The notes under the pieces are model-generated. The model saw only the letters and a list, made by a program, of their open reading frames with translations. It was not told the DNA's origin and made no database searches. DNA of 64,000 nt, taken from Prochlorococcus sp. AG-402-I21. GTDB taxonomy: Bacteria > Cyanobacteriota > Cyanobacteriia > PCC-6307 > Cyanobiaceae. The position numbers were made by a program, and so were the translations under genes. The DNA lies in assembly GCA_003216955.1 (NCBI GenBank), contig QCHZ01000008.1:29527-93526 (forward strand), in the 5' to 3' direction. Positions 23,714 through 33,024 of the stretch are shown piece by piece; the first letter of the stretch is position 1, and the number at the start of each line of letters is the position of its first letter.

Positions 23714-26040
23714 TTTGACTTCAAAGATAAAGCATTAAATACAACACTTATGGAGCTCAAAGCCATAAGTAAAGCCGCCAAGGGAGGAGATAGTAATAAC
23801 CCAAAGGATGGTAAAAGTAATCCTGCTGCGACTGGTAGAGCAATTAAGTTGTATCCAAATGCCCATGCAAGGTTTTGTTTGATTTTCAGCATTGCTTGTT
23901 TCGATAGTTGTAAAGCATTGGGAAGTGCTTCCAAGTTTTCTCCAAGCAGAACAAGATCAGCAGAGTCTTGAGCGATTTGAGTTCCGGTGCCAATGGCTAC
24001 ACCCAAGTCTGCAGCGGCAAGAGCCGGGGCATCATTAATCCCATCGCCTATCATCGCCACTAACCCATTAGTTTTTAATAAGTTCAACTTATTTAGCTTG
24101 TCTGAAGGTAACATTTGCCATTCAATTTGTTGTTCAGTAAATCCTAATTTTTCCCCTAAAGATAAAACTGCTGAATCTCTATCACCACTAAATAAACTCA
24201 ATGAAAAACCTCTTGAGCGTAATTTGTTAATTGAAAGTAAGGCATCTTTTCTCAATTGGTCATCAATTAAGAAAAAACCTAATAACTTTTTCTCTAAAGC
24301 AACTGCAATAATTGATTGAGCTTTTCTTTTTGAAAGTTTGAGGTTTTTTTCACTCATTTCATCCCATTCAATTCCTTCACTTTTTATCCATTCAGGAGTT
24401 CCCACTCTTATTAGTCCTTCTAAATTATTAATTTTGCCAGCTAAGCCTTTGCCTGCATATGTGGTTGATGTTGAAACTTTTTCTAGTTTAATTTCTTTTT
24501 TATGTGCTTCTTGAGTAATTGCTTTGGCTAGCGGATGCCGACTATCTTGTTCAATGCTTGCCGCAACTTTGAGCATCATATTTCTTGTTGAATCTTTGTG
24601 TTCCCAAGAGCCAACTACTAAAGGTCTTCCAATCGTGAGGGTACCTGTTTTATCAAAAATAATTTGACTTATTTTTGATGCCATTTCAATCACATCCCCA
24701 CCCTTAAATAGCCAACCTCGTTTAGCAGCTTCTCCTGAGGCAACAGTTATTACTGTGGGTGTAGCGAGACCTAGAGCACATGGACATGCCACCACTAAAA
24801 CAGCTATTGATAATTGAAATGAGAGACCAATAGGTGTTTGAGGTGTATTCATTAAATGATTATGAACATGATGGCTTTGCATGAAACCTTTATTAGAGAC
24901 TTCTAAGACTTCAGGCCATATCCGCGTACCTATTTGCCACCAAAAAAGAAAAGTCATTAAAGAAAGAGTTGTAACCCCATAGCAAAAAATGCCTGCCACC
25001 TTGTCTGCTAATCCCTGAATAGGTGCTTTTCTAGCTTGCGCTTCTTCAACTAAACTTATTATTTTTGCTATTGCAGTTTCAGATCCTATTCTCTTAACTT
25101 CTAAAGTGATTGTTGACTCTAAATTTAGGCTCCCAGATGGTAGCTCTATCCCTGGTTTAGCTTCTAAAGGTAAAGACTCACCAGTTAAACTTGAGACATC
25201 GATAGCTGAATTTCCTTTTATAACTAACCCATCTATTGGAATTCTATCCCCAGCTAATAATTGAATTTTTTCGCCTGGTCTTAGAGCACCTATTCTGATT
25301 TGACGTATTTCATTGTTATCTAAAATAAGATTAGCGGTTTCGGGTTGTAATTTTGCTAATTCTTTTAATGCAGTTCCTGTTTTTACTCGTGCTCTTTCCT
25401 CTAAAAAACGTCCTAATAAAACAAATCCAAGCAGCATGACTGGTTCGTTGAAAAAACATGGCCAGCCAACTTTTGGCCAAATTAAAGCAATTATGCTTGC
25501 TAAGTAAGCACTTAACACACCAAGGCTGACTAGGGTATCCATAGTCGGCGTAAGAGTGCTTGCTGATTTTAGACCTGCTTTGAGTATCGATTTGCCAGGG
25601 CCAAGTAAAGCAAATGTTGCAAGTGCTGCATGAAAAGGTAATGAACCAATAAGTGGAAAAGATAATTGTTGCCCCTCCACTAGATGTCCCATCACAGAGA
25701 GTATTAGTAATGAAGTAGCGATTATTAATTGTCGCCATTTATTCCACAAATTCCAATTTTCGTTTATCTCTGAGTCGGCATTGTTCCCAATTGTTTGATA
25801 AACCCTTTCTCTTGATGGAAAACCCTTTGATGCAAGAGTTTGTATTACATCAGACAAGGAAATATTAGGTTCTTTAACTTCTATAAAAGCCGTTTTTGTC
25901 ACTAAATTAACGCTTGCATTACTTATGTTTGGATGATTTTTCAGTAATTTTTCAACTGCCTGTACACAACTTCCGCACTTCATTCCATCTACATCAAGCA
26001 GAATTGAATTTTTGCTTTGGGCAATCTTTTTGTTGCTCAA
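23710..26040 (-). CDS. heavy-metal (copper-type) P1B ATPase
   Basis: A 776-residue metal-transporting ATPase. An N-terminal heavy-metal-associated domain has GMKCGSC with C22/C25. The transmembrane core includes the CPC ion-binding motif in VACPCALGLATP near residue 420. The cytosolic domain has DKTGTLT with the phosphorylated Asp near 463, an HP motif in RHPLA, and GDGINDAPALAAADLG near 685. CPC plus GMxCxxC indicates Cu(I). Cyanobacteria use such pumps (CtaA/PacS) to feed plastocyanin and cytochrome oxidase; which of the two this is cannot be told by eye. Confidence 0.93.
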   Translation of the reverse strand: MSNKKIAQSKNSILLDVDGMKCGSCVQAVEKLLKNHPNISNASVNLVTKTAFIEVKEPNISLSDVIQTLASKGFPSRERVYQTIGNNADSEINENWNLWNKWRQLIIATSLLILSVMGHLVEGQQLSFPLIGSLPFHAALATFALLGPGKSILKAGLKSASTLTPTMDTLVSLGVLSAYLASIIALIWPKVGWPCFFNEPVMLLGFVLLGRFLEERARVKTGTALKELAKLQPETANLILDNNEIRQIRIGALRPGEKIQLLAGDRIPIDGLVIKGNSAIDVSSLTGESLPLEAKPGIELPSGSLNLESTITLEVKRIGSETAIAKIISLVEEAQARKAPIQGLADKVAGIFCYGVTTLSLMTFLFWWQIGTRIWPEVLEVSNKGFMQSHHVHNHLMNTPQTPIGLSFQLSIAVLVVACPCALGLATPTVITVASGEAAKRGWLFKGGDVIEMASKISQIIFDKTGTLTIGRPLVVGSWEHKDSTRNMMLKVAASIEQDSRHPLAKAITQEAHKKEIKLEKVSTSTTYAGKGLAGKINNLEGLIRVGTPEWIKSEGIEWDEMSEKNLKLSKRKAQSIIAVALEKKLLGFFLIDDQLRKDALLSINKLRSRGFSLSLFSGDRDSAVLSLGEKLGFTEQQIEWQMLPSDKLNKLNLLKTNGLVAMIGDGINDAPALAAADLGVAIGTGTQIAQDSADLVLLGENLEALPNALQLSKQAMLKIKQNLAWAFGYNLIALPVAAGLLLPSFGLLLSPPLAALLMALSSISVVFNALSLKSK

Positions 26041-26201
26041 GGGAATATAAATTTTGAAAACTTATTCTAAACTTAATAAATATAAAGTATCTTGCATTCA
26101 TTTAATAATTTATTAATACATAAAAATTAGTTTCATTATTTCTATACATTTTTTCTTTTTCCAGGCAGGATAGAATTATATCTATTGATAAGGGTCCAAT
26201 T

Positions 26202-26723
26202 GTGCCTAGAAGTCAAAACAAAGACAATTTTCTTGATAAGGCCTTCACAAAGATGGCTGAGGGAATAGTGAAAGTGATGCCAATCGCCTCCAAAGAAAAA
26301 GAAGCCTACCTTTATTACAGAAAAGGTTTGGCAGCTCAAAATGATGGAGATTACTCAGAGGCTCTTGAGTATTACGAAGAGAGCCTAAAACTTGAGGACA
26401 ATCAAGTTGATAGAGGAGAGACATTAAAAAACATGGCAATAATTTATATGAGTAATGGAGATGAAGAGAGAGCACTAAATACATACAAAAAAGCTTTGGG
26501 ACAAAATCCCAAACAGCCATCTTGCTTAAAAAATATGGGATTGATTTATGAAAAAAGAGGCAGAATGGCTCAAAGAAATGGCAATCAAGATGAGAGTGAT
26601 ATCTGGTTCGATCAGGCAGCTGAAGTTTGGAGTAAAGCTGTTCGTTTATATCCAGGAGGATATCTAGATATAGAGAACTGGCTGAAGACTACAGGTAGAG
26701 GAAATGTTGATGTTTATTTATAA
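26202..26723 (+). CDS. ycf3: photosystem I assembly protein Ycf3
   Basis: A TPR chaperone for photosystem I assembly, conserved in plastids. 173 residues starting [19 protein letters not shown], the typical Ycf3 opening, followed by three TPR units: [44 protein letters not shown], and [13 protein letters not shown]. The last part has [33 protein letters not shown] choose the GTG start at 26202 because the conserved N-terminus begins there. It is divergent from the copper ATPase across a 161-bp gap. Confidence 0.95.
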   Translation: MPRSQNKDNFLDKAFTKMAEGIVKVMPIASKEKEAYLYYRKGLAAQNDGDYSEALEYYEESLKLEDNQVDRGETLKNMAIIYMSNGDEERALNTYKKALGQNPKQPSCLKNMGLIYEKRGRMAQRNGNQDESDIWFDQAAEVWSKAVRLYPGGYLDIENWLKTTGRGNVDVYL

Positions 26724-26743
26724 GTAATTAAAAAGAGGATTAA

Positions 26744-28120
26744 CTATATATTTAATCCATAGATTAGGGCTTGATTAATATTAGAAGCTTTTAATATTTC
26801 TAATTTTTTATTTGTTTCAAATTCACTTGTATCTATTCCATCTGGGATAATTAATTTTTTATATCCAAGTCTCACAACTTCATTAATTCGTTGTTGCATT
26901 TGTCTAACTATTCGTAATTGACCGGCTAGACCTATTTCTCCTATAAAAACTACACCTTCTTCAAGGTCAATATCTTTAAAGCTCGAGACTATGGCAGCTG
27001 CTATTCCTAGATCTGCCCCGGGTTCTTCTACTTCTAATCCCCCAGCTACTGCTAAGTAGCAGTCATATCTTGAGAGTGAGAGATTCATATTTTTTTCTAG
27101 AACTGCCAAGATTTGATGAAGCCTGTTAATCTCAACTCCAGTGGTGGTTCTTCTTGGACTTGCATAACTAGTAGGATTTAAAAGGGCTTGTATATCAATG
27201 GCTAATGGCCTTGTTCCTTCACAAGTAACGATTGTTGAAATTCCAGGCGCAGAGGTTTTGCTTAAAAATAACTCGCTTGGATTAGATACCTCCGATAATC
27301 CATCTGCTTGCATTTGAAAGACTCCGAGCTCACAAGTGGCACCAAATCGATTTTTCACACCTCTCAGAAGTCTATGAGAAGCAAAGCGATCGCCCTCAAA
27401 AGTCAATACTGCATCGACAAGATGCTCAAGAACTTTTGGTCCTGCTAACATTCCATCCTTCGTAACATGCCCAATGATCAAAAGTGATATGGTTTCACGT
27501 TTAGCAATTTGCTGCAAAGCTGCAGAACATTCTCTAACTTGAGCAACTGAGCCAGGTGAACTTGATAAATTTTGATCATACAAGGCTTGAATGCTATCAA
27601 TCACTGCAACATCAGGCTTTAAATGATCAAGCTCTTTGATAATTAGCTCAAGATCTGTTTCTGCGAGTAAATGAAGATTGGATTCAGAATCTTCAATTCG
27701 ATTCCATCTGAGTTTTACTTGTTGAGCAGATTCTTCAGCAGCTACATAAAGGACTGATCTTTGACGAGCCATTGCCGTCGCACTTTGCAAAATGAGAGTG
27801 CTTTTACCAATTCCTGGGTCTCCACCAATTAATACAAGTGATCCAGGCACTAAACCACCTCCAAGTACTCTGTCTAATTCTTCATATCCACTTGGAATAC
27901 GATCAATAATTTGTTTTTTTGTCTGGCTTATCAGTTCTGAACGATAGGGAGATTTCTCATGAGGAGAATTAATCTTTGTGTAAAAAGATTTATCTGATTT
28001 TTGATTAATTTTTTCTTCTATTATTGAGTTCCATTCTCCACAATTGTTGCAGCGACCAAAGAATTGCCTGGTTTTAGCACCGCAACTTTGACAGACATAA
28101 ATAGAGACAGAACGAGACAC
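26744..28120 (-). CDS. radA: DNA repair protein RadA
   Basis: A RecA-related branch-migration helicase of 458 residues. The N-terminal zinc finger has C10, C13, C24 and C27. Walker A is GGDPGIGKSTL near 100, with Walker B VAVIDSIQAL, and the RadA-specific KNRFG motif is in GVKNRFGATCE. The C-terminal Lon-protease-like domain has the GLEVEEPGADLGIAAAI block and lacks the catalytic Ser-Lys pair, as in the family. It starts at ATG 28120 and is divergent from rpaB. Confidence 0.95.
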   Translation of the reverse strand: MSRSVSIYVCQSCGAKTRQFFGRCNNCGEWNSIIEEKINQKSDKSFYTKINSPHEKSPYRSELISQTKKQIIDRIPSGYEELDRVLGGGLVPGSLVLIGGDPGIGKSTLILQSATAMARQRSVLYVAAEESAQQVKLRWNRIEDSESNLHLLAETDLELIIKELDHLKPDVAVIDSIQALYDQNLSSSPGSVAQVRECSAALQQIAKRETISLLIIGHVTKDGMLAGPKVLEHLVDAVLTFEGDRFASHRLLRGVKNRFGATCELGVFQMQADGLSEVSNPSELFLSKTSAPGISTIVTCEGTRPLAIDIQALLNPTSYASPRRTTTGVEINRLHQILAVLEKNMNLSLSRYDCYLAVAGGLEVEEPGADLGIAAAIVSSFKDIDLEEGVVFIGEIGLAGQLRIVRQMQQRINEVVRLGYKKLIIPDGIDTSEFETNKKLEILKASNINQALIYGLNI

Positions 28121-28227
28121 TTAGTTGTAAAAAGGAAGTTGGCTGTAGTTGAATAAACATAGTGATCTTTAAATGATGGTGAACCTTCACTTAAGATCTT
28201 GTCGCAGCCGCCAAAGCTAAGGAACAA

Positions 28228-28974
28228 ATGACGGCCACAAGTCCCTCCAAGGAAACCATCCTCGTAGCCGATGATGAGGCAAGTATTAGGAGGATCCTAG
28301 AAACTCGCCTATCCATGATTGGCTATCAGGTAGTTACTGCTTGTGATGGAAATGAGGCATTGGATCTTTTCAGAAATTGTGAGCCTGATTTGGTGGTTCT
28401 CGATGTCATGATGCCTAAATTGGATGGATATGGAGTTTGCCAGGAACTAAGAAAGGAATCAGATGTTCCAATAGTCATGCTGACAGCATTGGGAGATGTT
28501 GCAGACAGAATTACTGGTCTAGAGCTTGGTGCTGATGACTATGTGGTTAAACCATTTAGCCCAAAAGAATTAGAAGCTAGAATCAGATGTGTTTTAAGAA
28601 GAGTAGAAAAAGAGCAAATAGCAGGACTCCCTAATTCAGGTGTGATTGCGGTTATGAATTTAAAGATTGATACAAATAAACGTCAGGTTTATAGAAATGA
28701 TGAACGAATTAGATTAACGGGCATGGAATTTAGTCTTTTAGAATTATTGGTAAGTCGTTCAGGAGAACCTTTTAGTCGAGGTGAGATTCTCAAAGAAGTT
28801 TGGGGATATACACCTGAACGACATGTTGATACAAGAGTAGTCGACGTTCACATTTCTAGACTTAGATCAAAACTTGAGGATGATCCTGCAAATCCAGAAC
28901 TAATTCTTACAGCAAGAGGAACAGGCTATCTTTTTCAAAGAATTGTTGATTCTATGATTCCTGAAGGATCATAA
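28228..28974 (+). CDS. rpaB: response regulator RpaB
   Basis: An essential OmpR-type regulator of cyanobacteria that controls high-light genes by binding HLR1 sites, usually with the kinase Hik33/NblS. The 248-residue protein has a receiver with D15/D16, phospho-acceptor D59 in LVVLDVMMPK, and VVKPFSPKELEARI. The winged-helix domain has LTGMEFSLLELLVSRSGEPFSRGEIL and GYTPERHVDTRVVDVHISRLRSK, typical of RpaB. It ends 4 bp before plsX, so part of the transcript may continue into the lipid cluster. Confidence 0.93.
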   Translation: MTATSPSKETILVADDEASIRRILETRLSMIGYQVVTACDGNEALDLFRNCEPDLVVLDVMMPKLDGYGVCQELRKESDVPIVMLTALGDVADRITGLELGADDYVVKPFSPKELEARIRCVLRRVEKEQIAGLPNSGVIAVMNLKIDTNKRQVYRNDERIRLTGMEFSLLELLVSRSGEPFSRGEILKEVWGYTPERHVDTRVVDVHISRLRSKLEDDPANPELILTARGTGYLFQRIVDSMIPEGS

Positions 28975-28978
28975 ATTA

Positions 28979-30301
28979 GTGGAAAAAAATCACCTAAATA
29001 ATAAAACAAATCGTTCTAAGGCTATTAGACGATTGGTTATTTGGTATCGTCGAAACTCTGCTGTTACAAGTCTTGTTGACACTGCAACAAGCTCAGCTAC
29101 AGCAGCAAGTAATGTTGCTGGAACAGTTGTTTCTAATGCTGGTTCTGTTGTTACTAGTGCTGGATCAATAGCCAGGAGTACATTAGAACCTTTTGTGTTT
29201 GATCCTCTTAGGAGACTGCAAGGTGGATTAAGTACAGACGAGAAAAATGAAATTCAAGATTCCAAAAGGATTTGGGTTGCTGTCGATGGAATGGGAGGGG
29301 ATTTTGCACCTGGAGCGATTCTAGATGGGTGTTTAAAATCTTTGTCATTACTTCCATTGAAAATTAAATTTGTCGGCGAAATTGAGAAAATAGAAAAAGC
29401 AGCCATTGAATTTGGCTTAGAAGAATCTCTTGATAAAGCTATAAATGATGGAAATTTTGAGTTAATTCCAAGTGGTCTCTCAGTGGGCATGGATGAAGAA
29501 GCCACTGCCGTGCGCAAAAAAAAAGATGCGAGCATAAATATTGCAATGAAATTGGTTAAAGAGGGAAAAGCCATGGGTGTTTATTCAGCAGGAAACTCTG
29601 GAGCAATGATGGCATCAGCAATTTTTAAATTAGGACGTTTAAAAGGAATTGATCGTCCAGCAATTGGAGCATTATTCCCAACTAAAGATCCTGGTCAGCC
29701 AGTTTTGGTTTTAGATGTTGGCGCAAATATGGATTGTAAACCAACCTATTTGCATCAATTTGCTCTTCTTGGAAATATCTATTGTCGTGATGTGTTGCAG
29801 GTAGACAAACCAAGAATAGGATTATTAAATATTGGTGAAGAATCTTGTAAGGGTAATGATCTTTCTCAAGCAACTTACAAACTTTTAAACGAAGAAGAAC
29901 GTTTTTGCTTTTCCGGAAATTGTGAAGGAAGAGATGTTTTATCTGGTGATTTTGATGTTGTGGTTTGTGATGGATTTACAGGTAACGTTTTGCTGAAATT
30001 TCTAGAGTCAGTAGGAAGTGTCCTTTTGGGGGTTTTGAAAGCTGAGTTGCCAAGAGGAAGAAGAGGCAAAGTTGGTTCTGCTTTTTTAAGAAATAATTTG
30101 AAACGAATAAAAAAACGTCTAGATCATGCTGAACATGGTGGAGCATTACTTCTAGGTATTAATGGAATTTGTGTTATTGGTCATGGTGGAAGTAAAGCTT
30201 TATCTGTTTTGAGTGCTCTAAGAGTTGTTCATTCCGCTGCAAGCCATGGAGTAATGGATGATTTAGCAGATTTAAATAAACCAGATGTTTTAAAGGTCTG
30301 A
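28979..30301 (+). CDS. plsX: phosphate acyltransferase PlsX with N-terminal extension
   Basis: Makes acyl-phosphate from acyl-ACP for phospholipid synthesis. The 440-residue chain has the catalytic part from about residue 97 (IWVAVDGMGGDFAPGAIL), with GNSGAMMASAIFKLGRLKGIDRPAIGALFP and VLDVGANMDC as family blocks. The first 95 residues are an extension: basic residues 8-25, then an Ala/Ser/Val-rich segment (about 30-72) with three 7-residue units of the type xAGSVVx, likely an amphipathic helix. The start is GTG 28979, 4 bp after rpaB. It is followed by fabH, fabD and plsC. Confidence 0.93.
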   Translation: MEKNHLNNKTNRSKAIRRLVIWYRRNSAVTSLVDTATSSATAASNVAGTVVSNAGSVVTSAGSIARSTLEPFVFDPLRRLQGGLSTDEKNEIQDSKRIWVAVDGMGGDFAPGAILDGCLKSLSLLPLKIKFVGEIEKIEKAAIEFGLEESLDKAINDGNFELIPSGLSVGMDEEATAVRKKKDASINIAMKLVKEGKAMGVYSAGNSGAMMASAIFKLGRLKGIDRPAIGALFPTKDPGQPVLVLDVGANMDCKPTYLHQFALLGNIYCRDVLQVDKPRIGLLNIGEESCKGNDLSQATYKLLNEEERFCFSGNCEGRDVLSGDFDVVVCDGFTGNVLLKFLESVGSVLLGVLKAELPRGRRGKVGSAFLRNNLKRIKKRLDHAEHGGALLLGINGICVIGHGGSKALSVLSALRVVHSAASHGVMDDLADLNKPDVLKV

Positions 30302-30354
30302 TTGGAACTGTCCTACCATGTGATTGACTTATGAAATGAGGGCTTTTTTTAGAT

Positions 30355-31371
30355 TTGATTAGAAATTCTCAATGGGACTCAGGAATATCTTTTGTGGGGT
30401 GCGGAAGTGCCATACCTCAAAAGGTAATCAAGAATGATCAACTTGGTCAGAGAGTGGATACTAATGATGAATGGATTCAAACTAGAACAGGTATTGGAGA
30501 ACGAAGGGTTATTGGAGAAAATGAATCTTTGATTGACTTGGCTACTGAAGCAGCACTTAATGCTGTGAAAATGGCTAATTGGGATGTAAAAACTATAGAT
30601 TTGATAATTCTTGCAACATCTACTCCAGAAGATTTATTTGGCTCTGCGCCTAAAATTCAATCAAATTTAGGAGCTTGTAATGCAGTTGCTTTTGATTTGA
30701 CGGCTGCTTGTAGTGGTTTTTTGTTTGCTTTGGTCACTGCATCACAATATTTAGCATCTGGAACTATGAAAAGAGCTGTTGTGATCGGAGCAGACCAATT
30801 ATCCAAATGGGTGGATTGGGATGACAGAAAGACTTGCGTTTTGTTTGGAGATGGAGCAGGAGCAGTTGCTGTTGAGACATCTTTAAATGAAGGTGGTTTG
30901 ATTGGATATGATTTGAAGTCTGATGGAAGTAAAGGAGGTTGCTTAAATCTCTCTCAATCAAAGATTTTTTTAGATTTAGTCCAAGGAGCTACCTATCAAA
31001 AAGGGGAATATTTGCCAATAAGAATGGAGGGAAAGGAGGTTTATAAGTTTGCAGTTAAAGAAGTTCCAATCATTCTTGGAGAAATTTTAGAAAAATATCA
31101 AATTAATTCAGAAAGAATAGATTGGCTGCTATTACACCAGGCTAATCAAAGAATTCTTGATGCTGTAGCTTCAAGATTTTCAATACCATCAAAAAAAGTG
31201 CTTTCAAATTTGAAACATTATGGAAATACCTCAGCAGCAACGATCCCATTGATGCTTGATGAAGCAGTTAGAGATCAGAGAATTAAATCAGGCGATTTAA
31301 TAGCCTGTAGTGGATTTGGCGCTGGCTTGAGTTGGGGAGCTGCTTTGTTTTATTGGCATGGTCCCTATTAA
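30355..31371 (+). CDS. fabH: beta-ketoacyl-ACP synthase III
   Basis: Condenses acetyl-CoA with malonyl-ACP to start fatty acid synthesis. 338 residues with the catalytic Cys119 in FDLTAACSGFLFAL, His near 262 in LLLHQANQRILDAV, and Asn near 292 in HYGNTSAATIPL. The GSGAGAV-like FGDGAGAVAVE loop is also present. The start is TTG 30355, since no ATG is available near the conserved N-terminus (ISFVGCGSAIP). It lies within the plsX-fabH-fabD-plsC cluster. Confidence 0.95.
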   Translation: MIRNSQWDSGISFVGCGSAIPQKVIKNDQLGQRVDTNDEWIQTRTGIGERRVIGENESLIDLATEAALNAVKMANWDVKTIDLIILATSTPEDLFGSAPKIQSNLGACNAVAFDLTAACSGFLFALVTASQYLASGTMKRAVVIGADQLSKWVDWDDRKTCVLFGDGAGAVAVETSLNEGGLIGYDLKSDGSKGGCLNLSQSKIFLDLVQGATYQKGEYLPIRMEGKEVYKFAVKEVPIILGEILEKYQINSERIDWLLLHQANQRILDAVASRFSIPSKKVLSNLKHYGNTSAATIPLMLDEAVRDQRIKSGDLIACSGFGAGLSWGAALFYWHGPY

Positions 31372-31398
31372 GCTGTTTAATAATCAATTTATAAAATC

Positions 31399-32295
31399 AT
31401 GACTATTGCCTGGGTCTTTCCTGGACAAGGTTCTCAAAAATTAGGTATGGCAAATTCGTTATTAGATTTGCCTGGTTCGAGAGATAGATTTGACTTGGCC
31501 TCAGAAATTCTTGGTAGAGATCTTTGGAAAATTTGTTGCGGTGAAGGGGTTCCAAATGAAGAAATATATGATTTAAACGATACTAGAAACACACAACCTG
31601 CACTTTTCGTAGTTGAGTCACTGTTGGTTGATGATTTAAAAAGACAAGAAAGGGAGACCCAAATAATTGCAGGTCACAGTCTCGGAGAAATAGTTGGTCT
31701 TTATTCAGCAGATGTTTTAGATGCGAAGACAGCATTAGTGCTATTAAAGAAAAGATCTGAATTGATGGCATCGGCAGGAGGAGGAGCAATGATTGCTGTT
31801 TTGGGCTTTGATCGAAATGAATTAGATGATTTGATTAGAGAAACTGATGGGGCTGCAATAGCAAATGACAATAGTGAATCTCAAGTTGTTTTATCTGGTT
31901 CACCAGAAGCAGTGAGTAAGGTGGCTGATAATTTAAAATGTAAAAGAGCAATTCCTTTACAAGTTTCAGGTGCTTTTCACTCCATATTTATGACTGAAGC
32001 ATCTCAAAGCTTTGCTGAAGAACTTGATCAAGTAATTTTTCAAGATGCTCAAGTTCCAGTACTTAGCAATGTTGATCCAACTCCAACTTTAAGTGGTGAA
32101 ATATTGAAGGATCGTCTAAAAAAACAAATGACTTCTGGAGTTAGGTGGAGAGAGACTATGGATGTGATGAAAAAAGAAGGTATAACAACACTGGTTGAGA
32201 TTGGGCCAGGAAATGTTCTTAGTGGCCTTGCTAAGCGATCAATGAAAGGAGTGCTGGCAAGTCAAATATCAAATGCAAGTGATTTGGGATATTGA
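31399..32295 (+). CDS. fabD: malonyl-CoA:ACP transacylase
   Basis: Loads malonyl groups onto acyl carrier protein. The 298-residue protein begins WVFPGQGSQKLGM, has the nucleophile S94 in AGHSLGEIVGLYSA, and the catalytic His near 198 in VSGAFHSIFM. The C-terminal part includes VEIGPGNVLSGLAKR. It starts at ATG 31399, 27 bp after fabH; its stop overlaps the TTG start of the plsC gene by 4 bp. Confidence 0.96.
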   Translation: MTIAWVFPGQGSQKLGMANSLLDLPGSRDRFDLASEILGRDLWKICCGEGVPNEEIYDLNDTRNTQPALFVVESLLVDDLKRQERETQIIAGHSLGEIVGLYSADVLDAKTALVLLKKRSELMASAGGGAMIAVLGFDRNELDDLIRETDGAAIANDNSESQVVLSGSPEAVSKVADNLKCKRAIPLQVSGAFHSIFMTEASQSFAEELDQVIFQDAQVPVLSNVDPTPTLSGEILKDRLKKQMTSGVRWRETMDVMKKEGITTLVEIGPGNVLSGLAKRSMKGVLASQISNASDLGY

Positions 32296-32978
32296 TTTTG
32301 GAAAAAACTAGAGTTTTTAAGGGAGTTGAAAAAATCCATAAAAATATACCTCGACAAAGTTTTGTTTATGGTTGCGTTAGTTATCTATTTGTTTTCCCGA
32401 TTTTTCGCTTTTTGTTTAGAGGGCAAACAATAGGGATTTCGAATTTACCAAAGACCGGAGGAGTTGTAGTTGTTTCTAATCATGGTTCCCATCTGGACCC
32501 CCCGATTTTGGGCCATGCTTTGGGGAGACCAGTTGCTTTCATGGCAAAATCTGAACTTTTCAAGGTCCCTATTTTGTCATCCATAATTTCTGCTTGTGGC
32601 GCATATCCAGTGAAGAGGGGGGCTGGAGATAGAGAGGCAATAAGAAATGCATCTAATCGATTAAATGAAGGTTGGGCTACGGGTGTGTTTTTGGATGGAA
32701 CCAGACAAGAAAATGGGAGAGTTAATGATCCAAAAGCAGGAGCTGCGCTGCTAGCTGCGAGAACAGGTTCCTCTATTCTTCCTGTTGCAATAGTCAATAG
32801 TCATAGAGCTTTTCCCAAAGGATCTCTTCTTCCCCGATTTGTTTCCATTCATTTAAGAGTTGGCAAATTAATTCAACCACCTAAAACAAAGACAAGAGAA
32901 GATTTAAAATCAACAACTAAAGAAATTCAAATTTCTATAAATTCAATGCTGGATAAAGGACTAATTCAGAATATTTAA
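32292..32978 (+). CDS. plsC: 1-acyl-glycerol-3-phosphate acyltransferase family (PlsC)
   Basis: A membrane-associated acyltransferase making phosphatidic acid from lysophosphatidic acid. The 228-residue protein has a hydrophobic anchor near residues 25-45, the NHxxxxD motif in VVSNHGSHLDPPILGHA near 66, and EGTR-type FLDGTRQENGR near 134, where Asp replaces the usual Glu. Variation at that position exists but should be noted. It starts at TTG 32292, overlapping the fabD stop, which implies translational coupling. Confidence 0.9.
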   Translation: MILEKTRVFKGVEKIHKNIPRQSFVYGCVSYLFVFPIFRFLFRGQTIGISNLPKTGGVVVVSNHGSHLDPPILGHALGRPVAFMAKSELFKVPILSSIISACGAYPVKRGAGDREAIRNASNRLNEGWATGVFLDGTRQENGRVNDPKAGAALLAARTGSSILPVAIVNSHRAFPKGSLLPRFVSIHLRVGKLIQPPKTKTREDLKSTTKEIQISINSMLDKGLIQNI

Positions 32979-33024
32979 AAAAGTTATCTTTACAAGATTA
33001 GAAAAAATCTGAACTTATGCATTT

